The translations under genes and the position numbers were made by a program. From VXYL01 sp965203685 (GTDB lineage: Bacteria > Pseudomonadota > Gammaproteobacteria > Pseudomonadales > Azotimanducaceae), in NCBI GenBank assembly GCA_965203685.1, contig OZ241908.1:4960001-5024000 (forward strand): a DNA stretch of 64,000 nt. The letters are read 5' to 3'. This document shows positions 40,864 to 48,608 of this stretch, piece after piece; the first letter of the stretch is position 1; every line of letters starts with the position of its first letter. Below the pieces are notes generated by a model. It was not told where the DNA came from. It did not search any database and saw only the letters and a program-made list of their open reading frames with translations.

Positions 40864-42687
40864 ATGAACGCGGCAGACCAAGGCGCCGACGACGCGCTGT
40901 ACCGACTACGCCATAGCCTCGCCCACGTGCTGGCGCAAGCCGTGCTCGAGGCGCGGCCCGGATCGACGTTGGGCTTCGGGCCACCTATTGCCGACGGCTT
41001 CTACTACGACTTCATCCTGTCCGAGCCGATCACCGAGGACCACTTTCCCGAACTCGAGCAGCGCATGCGGCGGATCCTCAAGAAAGGCCAGCGGTTCTAT
41101 TGCGAGGAACTCCCCGTGGCGGACGCATTCGCGCGCTTGGACGAGATGCAAGAGCCCTACAAGCGCGAATACGCCGCCGAGCTCGTCGACAAGAATGACC
41201 TCGACAGCCTGTCCTTCTACCGCAACGGTCCGTTCCTCGACATGTGCGAAGGGCCGCACGTGGACACCACCCGCGACATCCCGCGCGATGCCTTCAAGCT
41301 GCGCAGCGTCGCCGGCGCATATTGGCGCGGGGATGCCGACAACGTGATGATGACGCGCATCTACGCGTGGGCCTACGCGGACAAGGCGAGCCTTGACTCC
41401 GCAGTGAGCGCTTACAAACTCGCCCAGGAACGTGACCATAAGAAACTCGGCCAGGAACTCGACCTGTTCCTGATCGACGACGACATCGGTCGCGGCCTGC
41501 CGCTGTGGCTACCGAACGGCACGGTGATTCGCGACGAGTTGGAGAAGCTGGCCGTCGAACTGGAGTTCAAGGCGGGCTACGAGCGCGTCGCCACGCCGCA
41601 CATCGCCAAGGCCGACCTGTACGCCCGCACCGGCCACTTGGACCACTACAAGGACAGCATGTACCCGCCCATGGAGGTGATCGAGGAATCTCCCGACGGC
41701 GAGTCCGTCCGCGAGACCTACATGCTTCGGCCCATGAACTGCCCTCACCATCACAAGATCTACGCATCGAGGCTGCGCAGCTATCGCGACCTGCCGCTCA
41801 GGCTCGCCGAGTACGGCGACGTGTACCGCTGGGAAGCCTCCGGCGCGGTGTCGGGCCTCGCCCGCGTGCGCGGGATGTCCATGAACGATGCCCACATCTA
41901 CTGCACCGAGGACCAGGTCAAGGAGGTCTTCAAGGAGGTCATCTCGCAGTACGACGAGGCGTACCGGATCCTCGGCCTGAACGACTACACGATTCGGCTG
42001 TCTCGCTGGGACCCGGAGGACCCGAAAGGGCGCGAGAAGTACGTCGACGACGCCGACGCCTGGCGCCGCACCGAGCAGATCATCGTCGAACTGCTCGCCG
42101 AGATGGGCGTCGACTACGAAGACGCACCCGGCGAAGCCGCGTTCTACGGACCGAAGATCGACGTGCAGTTCCACACCGTGACGGGCCGCGACGAGACGGT
42201 CAGCACGGTGCAGTTGGACTTCGCCGTGCCGCCGCGCTTGGGCCTAAGCTACGTCGGCCCGGACGGCGTCGAACACACGCCGTATTGCGTCCACCGTGCG
42301 CCGTTCTCGACCCACGAGCGCTTCACGGCCTTCCTGATCGAGCACTTCGGAGGCGCGTTTCCCACTTGGCTCGCGCCCGTGCAGGTGCAGGTGTTGACCG
42401 TCTCCGACCAGTTCAGTGCCTATGCGCACGAAATCGTCGACCGGCTACGCGGGCGTTTCGTGCGCGCTGAATTGGCCTCCGAGAGCGACACGGTGTCGAA
42501 AAAGATCCGCGACGGCACGACGCGCAAGATCCCGAACCTGCTGATCGTGGGAGAACGGGAGGTTGCCGAGCGCACGGTCACGCTGCGTCGTTACGGCGTC
42601 AAGCAGCAAACGACCATGCCTCTTGAGGCCTTCGAAACCGCGCTCTTGAAGACGATCGCGACGCGCTCGCTGACTTTCGAACTGTAG
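40864..42687 (+). CDS. thrS: Threonyl-tRNA synthetase lacking the TGS domain
   Basis: A 607-residue class II aminoacyl-tRNA synthetase that charges tRNA-Thr. It starts directly with the editing domain: H17/H21 in 'RHSLAHVLAQ' and C128/H132 in 'DMCEGPHVD' are the editing-site residues. The catalytic core carries the zinc ligands in 'RPMNCPHHHKIY', 'NDAHIYCTED' and 'YCVHRAPFSTHERF', and the C-terminal anticodon-binding domain follows ('FPTWLAPVQVQVLTVS'). The roughly 60-residue N-terminal TGS domain of E. coli ThrRS is missing. 'CPHHH' in place of 'CPGH' is a variant I associate with non-enteric lineages. The usual infC-rpmI-rplT neighbours are absent. Confidence 0.9.
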   Translation: MNAADQGADDALYRLRHSLAHVLAQAVLEARPGSTLGFGPPIADGFYYDFILSEPITEDHFPELEQRMRRILKKGQRFYCEELPVADAFARLDEMQEPYKREYAAELVDKNDLDSLSFYRNGPFLDMCEGPHVDTTRDIPRDAFKLRSVAGAYWRGDADNVMMTRIYAWAYADKASLDSAVSAYKLAQERDHKKLGQELDLFLIDDDIGRGLPLWLPNGTVIRDELEKLAVELEFKAGYERVATPHIAKADLYARTGHLDHYKDSMYPPMEVIEESPDGESVRETYMLRPMNCPHHHKIYASRLRSYRDLPLRLAEYGDVYRWEASGAVSGLARVRGMSMNDAHIYCTEDQVKEVFKEVISQYDEAYRILGLNDYTIRLSRWDPEDPKGREKYVDDADAWRRTEQIIVELLAEMGVDYEDAPGEAAFYGPKIDVQFHTVTGRDETVSTVQLDFAVPPRLGLSYVGPDGVEHTPYCVHRAPFSTHERFTAFLIEHFGGAFPTWLAPVQVQVLTVSDQFSAYAHEIVDRLRGRFVRAELASESDTVSKKIRDGTTRKIPNLLIVGEREVAERTVTLRRYGVKQQTTMPLEAFETALLKTIATRSLTFEL

Positions 42688-42706
42688 CGAACGTCAGCGA
42701 CCGAAC

Positions 42707-42730
42707 TGCGGACGAGGACGTCCACGCACC
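42707..42730 (+). repeat. Palindromic intergenic element, copy C
   Basis: TGCGGACGAGGACGTCCACG followed by CACC, 19 nt after the thrS stop codon. One base shorter in the loop than copy B; stem GGACG/CGTCC. It lies in the gap between thrS and the convergent prc. Confidence 0.45.
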
Positions 42731-42751
42731 ATGCGGACCTCTGGCCCGCCG

Positions 42752-44905
42752 TTAGCCTTCGTCGGCGCGGGCGGTGGCCGGCGGCTCCGTGGGCAGCATG
42801 CGTGGCGTCGTGGCCTGCCCGCCCGCCATCGCCAGCGGCTGCGACAGGTCGATGAGGTCCGCGAGAATCGCCGCCGTTTCCAGCGTCAGCGCGTCGTCTT
42901 TCGGCAGTCGCTCGTCTTCGGCCTCGGCCTCTCGACGGACCGTCAGTTCGTCCAAGTCGGCCACGGGTTGCTCGCCGCGCGCCGTCAAGCGCGCGTTCTC
43001 GACACCTAGGATCCACGCATCGTCGGCTTCCTGCTGAGCGATGCGGGTCTCCTCCTTGAGCGACAGGTGGGTCCGGTCGCGGAGCCGTCCGATGTAGTCC
43101 TCGCGTGCCCGCAGGTAGGCGAATTCAGGATCCGTCCTCGCGCGCTCCTCATGCCGGGTCCGCAAGGCGTCCAAGAGCGGCGCCACGCGGTTGCGGGGTG
43201 CGAAAGGCGCCGCCGACACCGTCGCCATGGGGTCGTCGATCACGCCTATGCCGGGCGCGGACGGGGGCGCGGCTCCGTCCCGTGCCGGGAACACGATGTC
43301 CGGCACGATCCCGTTTCGCTCCGTGCTCTCCCCCGAGACGCGGTAGTACCTGCGCTCGGTGACCTTGAGTTCGCCCGCGGGAAGCGGAATGAGCGTCTGG
43401 ACGGTGCCCTTACCGAAGGTCTGATTGCCGACAACGATACCGAGGCCATAGTCCTGGATGGCACCGGCAAAGATCTCGGACGCCGAGGCGGAAAACCGGT
43501 TGACGATCACGGCCAAGGGGCCCTGCCAAGTCACGGCCCCGCCGTCCCGATCGCTCAACACGGTGGGCCGGCTCTGGTCGGCGACTTGCACCACCGGACC
43601 CGACTCGACGAACAGGCCTGTCAACTCGCGCGCCTCCTGCAGCGAGCCGCCGCCGTTGTTGCGCAGATCCACGATGAGCGCGTCAATGCCTTCGTCCTTG
43701 AGTTCCCGAATCAGTCGCGCGACATCCCGGGTGGTGCTCTTGTAGTTCTCGTCCCCGGCACGCAGGGCCTTGAAATCCATGTAGAACGTGGGGACCACGA
43801 CCACGCCGATTCGTTGCTCGCGGCCATTGCGTTCGATAGTGAAGGACGCCTTGCTGGCCGCCTGGTCTTCGAGCTTGACCACGTTGCGGACGATTTCCAC
43901 CACGCGCGTATCGGCCGGGTCACCTTCCGCGGCAAACACCTTGAGCAAGACGGGCGAGTCCTTCGGGCCGCGGATCAGTTGTACGACCTCGTCCGTGCGC
44001 CAGCCGACGATGTCGACGAACGGTTCCTTCTCGCTCTGGCTAACCGCGACGATGCGATCGGTCCGCTTCAGGTCGCCGCCGAGATCGGCGGGACCGCCTT
44101 TGACGAGCCTTTCAACGACCGTGTAGTCGTCCTCGCGGCTGAGCACGGCACCGATGCCTTCGAGCGAAAGCGACATGGCGATGTTGAAATCTTCGGAGTC
44201 CCGGGGCGAGAAGTACTGCGTGTACTGGTCGTAGGTCTGCGCAAACGCGTTGATATAGGTCTGGAAGACGTCCTCGCTGCGCGTCTGGCGCACTGCACGC
44301 AGGCGGTTGTTGACCCGCCTGGTCAATGTGTCGGCGATGGCCTCGAGCGACTCGCCGGCGAGCTTCCCACCCAACGCCCGGCTCTTGAGACTCTGGCGCC
44401 AAAGGCGCTCGACCTCGGCACGGTCAGCCGGCCAAGGCGCTTCGCTGCGGTCAAGCTCGACGGTCTCCTCGACGGTGAAGTCGAACTGCTCGATGCCGCG
44501 CTGGAGAGTGGCCACGTCGTACTCGATCCTCTCGAGCAGTCGGCGGTGGAAGCGGTTGTAGATCTCGAAGGCTGGCTCGAGGTCGCCCTGCTCGAGGGCA
44601 TCGTCGAGAAGGTTCCGGTACTTCTCGAACTCGCTGATGTCCTCTGCGAGCAGGTGGCTGCGCTTGGGATCCAGGAAGGACAGGTACTTGTCGAAGATCT
44701 GGCTCGACAACTCGTCGTCGAGCGGCTTCGACGCCATGTGGTAGTGGCGTAGCCGGTCGACGATGGCCGCGCTCGTTTGCGGATGCGCGTCGAGCGGCGC
44801 CAAGGCTTCGTAGTCGCTGGCGGAAGTGACCGGGTCCGCGACCGCCGAGGTGGCGGCAGCGGCCAGGATGACGAGGAGCCAACGGACAAAGGGGTTTTCG
44901 GTCAT
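42752..44905 (-). CDS. prc: C-terminal processing (tail-specific) protease
   Basis: A 717-residue periplasmic protease equivalent to E. coli Prc (682). Signal peptide (about 8-24, 'RWLLVILAAAATSAVA'), N-terminal helical domain with 'KYLSFLDPKRSHLLAEDI', PDZ domain (about 240-320), and the S41 protease core with catalytic S474 ('RFSASASEIF'), D485 and K499 ('QTFGKGTVQ'), then a DUF3340 C-terminal domain. It trims or degrades periplasmic proteins such as penicillin-binding protein 3 and peptidoglycan hydrolases. ATG 44905 has AGGA upstream; the frame extends further but through the divergent FKBP promoter region. Confidence 0.9.
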   Translation of the reverse strand: MTENPFVRWLLVILAAAATSAVADPVTSASDYEALAPLDAHPQTSAAIVDRLRHYHMASKPLDDELSSQIFDKYLSFLDPKRSHLLAEDISEFEKYRNLLDDALEQGDLEPAFEIYNRFHRRLLERIEYDVATLQRGIEQFDFTVEETVELDRSEAPWPADRAEVERLWRQSLKSRALGGKLAGESLEAIADTLTRRVNNRLRAVRQTRSEDVFQTYINAFAQTYDQYTQYFSPRDSEDFNIAMSLSLEGIGAVLSREDDYTVVERLVKGGPADLGGDLKRTDRIVAVSQSEKEPFVDIVGWRTDEVVQLIRGPKDSPVLLKVFAAEGDPADTRVVEIVRNVVKLEDQAASKASFTIERNGREQRIGVVVVPTFYMDFKALRAGDENYKSTTRDVARLIRELKDEGIDALIVDLRNNGGGSLQEARELTGLFVESGPVVQVADQSRPTVLSDRDGGAVTWQGPLAVIVNRFSASASEIFAGAIQDYGLGIVVGNQTFGKGTVQTLIPLPAGELKVTERRYYRVSGESTERNGIVPDIVFPARDGAAPPSAPGIGVIDDPMATVSAAPFAPRNRVAPLLDALRTRHEERARTDPEFAYLRAREDYIGRLRDRTHLSLKEETRIAQQEADDAWILGVENARLTARGEQPVADLDELTVRREAEAEDERLPKDDALTLETAAILADLIDLSQPLAMAGGQATTPRMLPTEPPATARADEG

Positions 44906-45092
44906 GCGTTCCTGTACGGCCAACCGACCGTGTTTCATTCGCGGCGGACGCGGAGCGTAACCCATGAGGCGTTTGCCTCCAAGCGGTTGCTCGAAAGTTC
45001 GATGCGCCGAGCCCACCGGGGTTTTGAACGGGGCGAAAAGCCGCGCAGGGGCGTAACATGCGCGGCTACTTGGGAAGCCCGTGAGGAGTGTT

Positions 45093-45665
45093 ATGAGCGC
45101 TGTCAGGCAGGTTGTTGTCTCGATGGCCGGTGTCGTATTGCTCGCGACCGCGACCAGTTGCGCGCCGGAAGCGCCGCCACCGGCGGATTCCACCGAGCCA
45201 AGCCCGGATGCCGTGGAGACGGCCACGGACGCAGCGGTGGACGCAACGGCCAGCGCCGAGCCCGAACCCACGCCGCTCGAGGCGGGCCGGGCCTTCCTCG
45301 CCGAAAACGGGGTGCGGGCGAACGTCGTGACCACCGCGTCCGGGTTGCAGTACGAGGTGCTCGCCTCGGGCGACGGCGCTTCCCCCGGACCGCAGGACAT
45401 GGTCACCACCCACTACGTCGGCACTTTCATCGACGGACGCGTCTTCGATAGTTCCCACGATCGCGGCAGGCCGGCCGCCTTCCCGGTAGACGGCGTCATC
45501 GGCGGATGGACGGAAGGTCTCCAACTCATGAAGGTCGGCGACAAGTGGAAGTTCTACATCCCGCCGGACTTGGCGTATGGCGAGGCCGGGACCACCGGCG
45601 GGATCGGCCCAAACGAGACGTTGATCTTCGAGGTGGAACTCTTGGACGTCCAACGTCGCGGCTGA
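45093..45665 (+). CDS. FKBP-type peptidyl-prolyl isomerase lipoprotein
   Basis: A 190-residue exported FKBP. The signal peptide ends in the lipobox 'LLATATSC', followed by an Ala/Pro/Glu/Asp linker (about 25-60) and the FKBP domain (about 82-188): 'TTASGLQYEVLASGDG', 'VTTHYVGTFIDGRVFDSS', 'WTEGLQLMKVGDKWKFYIP' and 'LAYGEAG', all canonical. It catalyses cis-trans proline isomerisation or acts as a periplasmic chaperone. ATG 45093 follows GAGGAG by 4 nt; GTG 45081 lies before that site. Divergent from prc, a related envelope quality-control gene. Confidence 0.9.
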   Translation: MSAVRQVVVSMAGVVLLATATSCAPEAPPPADSTEPSPDAVETATDAAVDATASAEPEPTPLEAGRAFLAENGVRANVVTTASGLQYEVLASGDGASPGPQDMVTTHYVGTFIDGRVFDSSHDRGRPAAFPVDGVIGGWTEGLQLMKVGDKWKFYIPPDLAYGEAGTTGGIGPNETLIFEVELLDVQRRG

Positions 45666-45674
45666 CGAACCAGC

Positions 45675-45953
45675 ATGTTGCGGCTCGCACGGACAATCCT
45701 GCTCGGCACCATCGCTGCCGGCGCGGGGATCTGGTGGCTTGCCCGCGCTTACGACGTCGAGTCGACGCAACTGCTCGGGTTCCTGCTGTCGAGCGCGATG
45801 CTCGTCGCGGTGACCATCGTCGCCGCCATCGGCGGTGGCGCCGCGCTATTCTGGCTACGCCGACGGCGCTACCGGCGCTCCTCCTTCGACGTCTTCCGAG
45901 GACGCGTCAAAGCGGCTGAGCCCGTGGATCCGGCGGGTCCGTCAGATCCGTGA
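45675..45953 (+). CDS. Small two-helix membrane protein of unknown function
   Basis: A 92-residue protein with two predicted transmembrane helices ('TILLGTIAAGAGIWWLA', 'LVAVTIVAAIGGGAALFWL') followed by an Arg-rich cytoplasmic tail ('RRRRYRRSSFDVFRGRVK'). No family recognised. It begins 9 nt after the FKBP gene, so it is likely co-transcribed. Its 3' end overlaps the 3' end of convergent lepB by 47 bp. Confidence 0.55.
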   Translation: MLRLARTILLGTIAAGAGIWWLARAYDVESTQLLGFLLSSAMLVAVTIVAAIGGGAALFWLRRRRYRRSSFDVFRGRVKAAEPVDPAGPSDP

Positions 45954-46806
45954 AGAAGCGGTGGAAGCGAGGCCGGTAGTACTGGTTGCGGTCGACCGAG
46001 AAGGCGATGGCATGGGCCCGACCGTAGATGATTTCCCGGTCGATGAAACCGATCGCGCGTGAGTCGCTCGAGTTGTCGCGGTTGTCGCCCATCATCCAGT
46101 ACTTGCCCTCGGGCACGGTGAAAGACGGCAGGTCGGCGCAGTGGCCGCGGTCCGCGCATCGGCAGATCGCCAGCGCAAGCTGGTCTCCCCCAGCCGCGGC
46201 AACGCGCCTGAACTGTTCGCAGGAGTCGCCTTCCCGTCCCAGCCAGGTCAACCGGTTACCGCGCAGTTGGTGCCGCCCGGGCTCGCTGTGCATCATCACC
46301 ACCCGGCTTTCCCCGAGCAGGTCTTCGCGATAGAAGTGGTACCGGTGGGCGTTCTCGATCGGTAGCTCGCGAACCGCCTCTTTCGGCAGCCGCGTGTACC
46401 TGGCGCGCTCGCCGTTGACGATCAGTTGCTTCATCCGCAACTCCACGACATCGCCGGGCACCGCGACGACCCGCTTGACGAACAACCTGCCGTCGAGGGG
46501 GTTGACGAACGTGACCACGTCGCCGCGCGCCGGATTGGACCACTGCGCGATGCGCAAGTCCGTGAACGGCACACGCAAATCCCACGCGAGCTTGTCGACC
46601 ACGATGCGGTCGCCATCGAGAATGCCAGGCTTCATGCTGCCGGACGGCACCTGGTTCCAGTCCGCAACCGCGGAACGAAAGACGAGCATGATGGCGACGA
46701 ACAAGAGCAGCCCGCGCCAGTCGCGCCAGATCTTGTGTGCGCGCCGAGCGACACTCGAAAACCAGCGCTCCCGATCGCGCCACGCGTTGACCAACAGATT
46801 GAGCAT
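45907..46806 (-). CDS. lepB: Signal peptidase I
   Basis: A 299-residue inner-membrane serine protease that removes signal peptides. One clear transmembrane segment near 33-50 ('LLLFVAIMLVFRSAVADW') precedes the catalytic serine S57 in 'VPSGSMKPG'; K111 in 'RLFVKRVVAVPGD' completes the Ser-Lys dyad, and 'MMGDNRDNSSDSRAIGF' is the conserved box E. A Cys-containing insertion ('CEQFRRVAAAGG', 'ICRCADRGHC') occurs in the periplasmic part. The lepA gene, usual neighbour, is absent. ATG 46806 lacks an obvious ribosome site. Confidence 0.9.
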   Translation of the reverse strand: MLNLLVNAWRDRERWFSSVARRAHKIWRDWRGLLLFVAIMLVFRSAVADWNQVPSGSMKPGILDGDRIVVDKLAWDLRVPFTDLRIAQWSNPARGDVVTFVNPLDGRLFVKRVVAVPGDVVELRMKQLIVNGERARYTRLPKEAVRELPIENAHRYHFYREDLLGESRVVMMHSEPGRHQLRGNRLTWLGREGDSCEQFRRVAAAGGDQLALAICRCADRGHCADLPSFTVPEGKYWMMGDNRDNSSDSRAIGFIDREIIYGRAHAIAFSVDRNQYYRPRFHRFFTDLTDPPDPRAQPL

Positions 46807-46866
46807 GGGGGAATTGAACCGTAGTGACTTCGACGAGGCAAGCCGTGCGGCAGGACCGCTTACTTC

Positions 46867-47208
46867 TCAGCGAGGGGCGTGCCCCTCGCGCTCCCCGGCT
46901 GAGGGCTCTTTGCGCGCGCCCTCGAAGGCCGCCACCTGCTCGGCGGTCGCTTCGGCCTGGTAGCGCGACTTCCACTCGCCGTAGGGCATGCCGTAGACCC
47001 GCTCCCGGGCCGCTTCGTAGTCCACGGCAACGCCTTGTTCTTCGGCCGCCGCCACGTACCACTTCGAGAGGCAGTTGCGGCAGAAGCCGGCGAGGTTCAT
47101 TAGGTCGATGTTCTGCACGGCCTTGTTCTCGTCGAGGTGTTCGAGCAGTCGGCGGAAAACGGCGGCCTCGATGGCTTCCTCGTTCGTTTCGGGGCGGTCG
47201 GTTTTCAT
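46867..47208 (-). CDS. DUF1244-family protein
   Basis: A 113-residue protein of the DUF1244 family, small helical proteins of unknown function common in proteobacteria. The diagnostic part is 'LMNLAGFCRNCLSKWYVAAA' (a Cys pair) followed by 'ARERVYGMPYGEWKSRYQ'. The C-terminal tail after about residue 95 is low-complexity and not part of the domain. ATG 47208 is chosen by family alignment; upstream in-frame sequence overlaps the promoter of the divergent TerC gene. Confidence 0.8.
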   Translation of the reverse strand: MKTDRPETNEEAIEAAVFRRLLEHLDENKAVQNIDLMNLAGFCRNCLSKWYVAAAEEQGVAVDYEAARERVYGMPYGEWKSRYQAEATAEQVAAFEGARKEPSAGEREGHAPR

Positions 47209-47309
47209 GTTCTCAAAGCGAAGTAACGGTATTCGGGCCTTGTGCGGCCCGTGTGCAAACCGGGAGGGTAAAGTACCCAATCGGCACCGACCACTCAAGC
47301 GGAGACGAC

Positions 47310-48071
47310 ATGGGGGAAATGCTTGCGAGCCCGGAAATCTGGATCGCGTTCGCGACGCTCGCGGCGCTGGAGATCGTACTCGGCATCGACAACATCATCT
47401 TCATCAGCGTGCTTACGGGCCGCCTGCCGGAGCATCAGCGAGCGCAGGCGAGGCTCATCGGTTTGAGCCTCGCCATGCTCATGCGGATCGGCCTCCTGTT
47501 GTCCCTTTCGTGGGTCATGGGCCTCACGGGAGACCTCTTCAGCGTGCTCGACGAAGGCATATCGGGCCGTGACCTGATCCTGCTCCTGGGCGGTGCGTTC
47601 CTGATTGCCAAGGCGACGCGCGAAGTCCACAACTCGCTCGAGGTCTCGGAGCAACAGGCCGGCCGCGCCATGGCGGCCAACTTCGTTGGCGTCCTCGTGC
47701 AAATCGCGCTGATCGACATGGTCTTCTCGCTCGACTCGGTCATCACGGCTGTCGGCCTCGTCGACCACGTTCCGGTGATGATCGCCGCCATCGTCGCCGC
47801 CGTGCTGGTGATGATGGTCGCGGCCGGGCCGGTGAGCGCCTTCGTCGAGGGCAACCCGACCATCAAGATCCTCGCCTTGTCGTTCCTGGTGCTGATCGGG
47901 TTCGCGCTGGTTGCCGAGGGTCTCGACATCCACATCCCCAAGGGCTACATCTATTTCGCGATGGCCTTCTCGTTCGGCGTCCAACTTCTGAACATGCAGG
48001 CGAGCAAGCGCGCCCCGGTGAAGTTGCGCAAGGCGCAACTGGGGGACCTCGTACAGATCGATGCAGATTGA
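47310..48071 (+). CDS. TerC-family integral membrane protein
   Basis: A 253-residue TerC/YgdQ-type membrane protein with seven or so transmembrane segments. The two conserved acidic motifs are present: 'LEIVLGIDNIIFISVL' near the start and 'DMVFSLDSVITAVGL' in the middle. Members are linked to metal (Mn or tellurite) homeostasis and export. ATG 47310 follows GGAGACGAC. The C-terminus 'KLRKAQLGDLVQIDAD' is cytoplasmic and short; the CBS/CorC extension of longer homologues is absent. Confidence 0.85.
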   Translation: MGEMLASPEIWIAFATLAALEIVLGIDNIIFISVLTGRLPEHQRAQARLIGLSLAMLMRIGLLLSLSWVMGLTGDLFSVLDEGISGRDLILLLGGAFLIAKATREVHNSLEVSEQQAGRAMAANFVGVLVQIALIDMVFSLDSVITAVGLVDHVPVMIAAIVAAVLVMMVAAGPVSAFVEGNPTIKILALSFLVLIGFALVAEGLDIHIPKGYIYFAMAFSFGVQLLNMQASKRAPVKLRKAQLGDLVQIDAD

Positions 48072-48128
48072 ACCCGTATACTCGCGCGGTACGTGTCCCG
48101 ACATGACCTGCCGACCCGCGAGCCCGCC

Positions 48129-48608
48129 ATGACACCCGTCGCCAAACTCGCCAATCTGCCGCTGCAGTCGTTCGACCGGGGCCGCGCGTACGCCAGTTCG
48201 GACGCACAGGTCGCTCGCGGCATAGGCCTCACCAAGCTCGGAGCGACGTACACCGAAGTCCCTCCCGGCAAGTCCTCCTGCCCTTTTCACGTGCACCACG
48301 TCGAAGAAGAGATGTTCGTCATCCTGGAGGGCAAGGGCCGGTACCGGTTCGGGACCACGGTCTACGACGTCGAGGCCGGGGACGTATTGGGCGCGCCCTG
48401 CGGCGGACCCGAGGTCGCCCACAAGCTCACCAACACGGGTTCCACGACGCTCAAATACCTCGCGATCTCGACCAAGGCCGACACCGACGTATGCGAATAC
48501 CCGGACAACGGGAAGTTCGCCGTCGGAACGCGCGAAGGTTTCCGATTCATCGGCCGAGCCGACGATCCTCTTGACTACTGGGATGGCGAACCCGACAGCG
48601 CGCTCTAA
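48129..48608 (+). CDS. Cupin-domain protein
   Basis: A 159-residue single-domain cupin. The metal-binding motif 1 is 'CPFHVHHVEEEMFVILEG' (HxH...E) and motif 2 appears in 'GPEVAHKLTNTG' (His). Cupins include sugar isomerases, dioxygenases and binding proteins; specificity is not evident. ATG 48129 agrees with family N-termini although the ribosome site is weak. Its last 26 bp overlap the start of the TonB-dependent receptor gene, suggesting coupling. Confidence 0.8.
   Translation: MTPVAKLANLPLQSFDRGRAYASSDAQVARGIGLTKLGATYTEVPPGKSSCPFHVHHVEEEMFVILEGKGRYRFGTTVYDVEAGDVLGAPCGGPEVAHKLTNTGSTTLKYLAISTKADTDVCEYPDNGKFAVGTREGFRFIGRADDPLDYWDGEPDSAL

Noticed and set aside
43067..44752. 561-codon plus-strand frame
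   Set aside because: Antisense shadow of prc; the prc strand has catalytic Ser, Asp and Lys in the right context.
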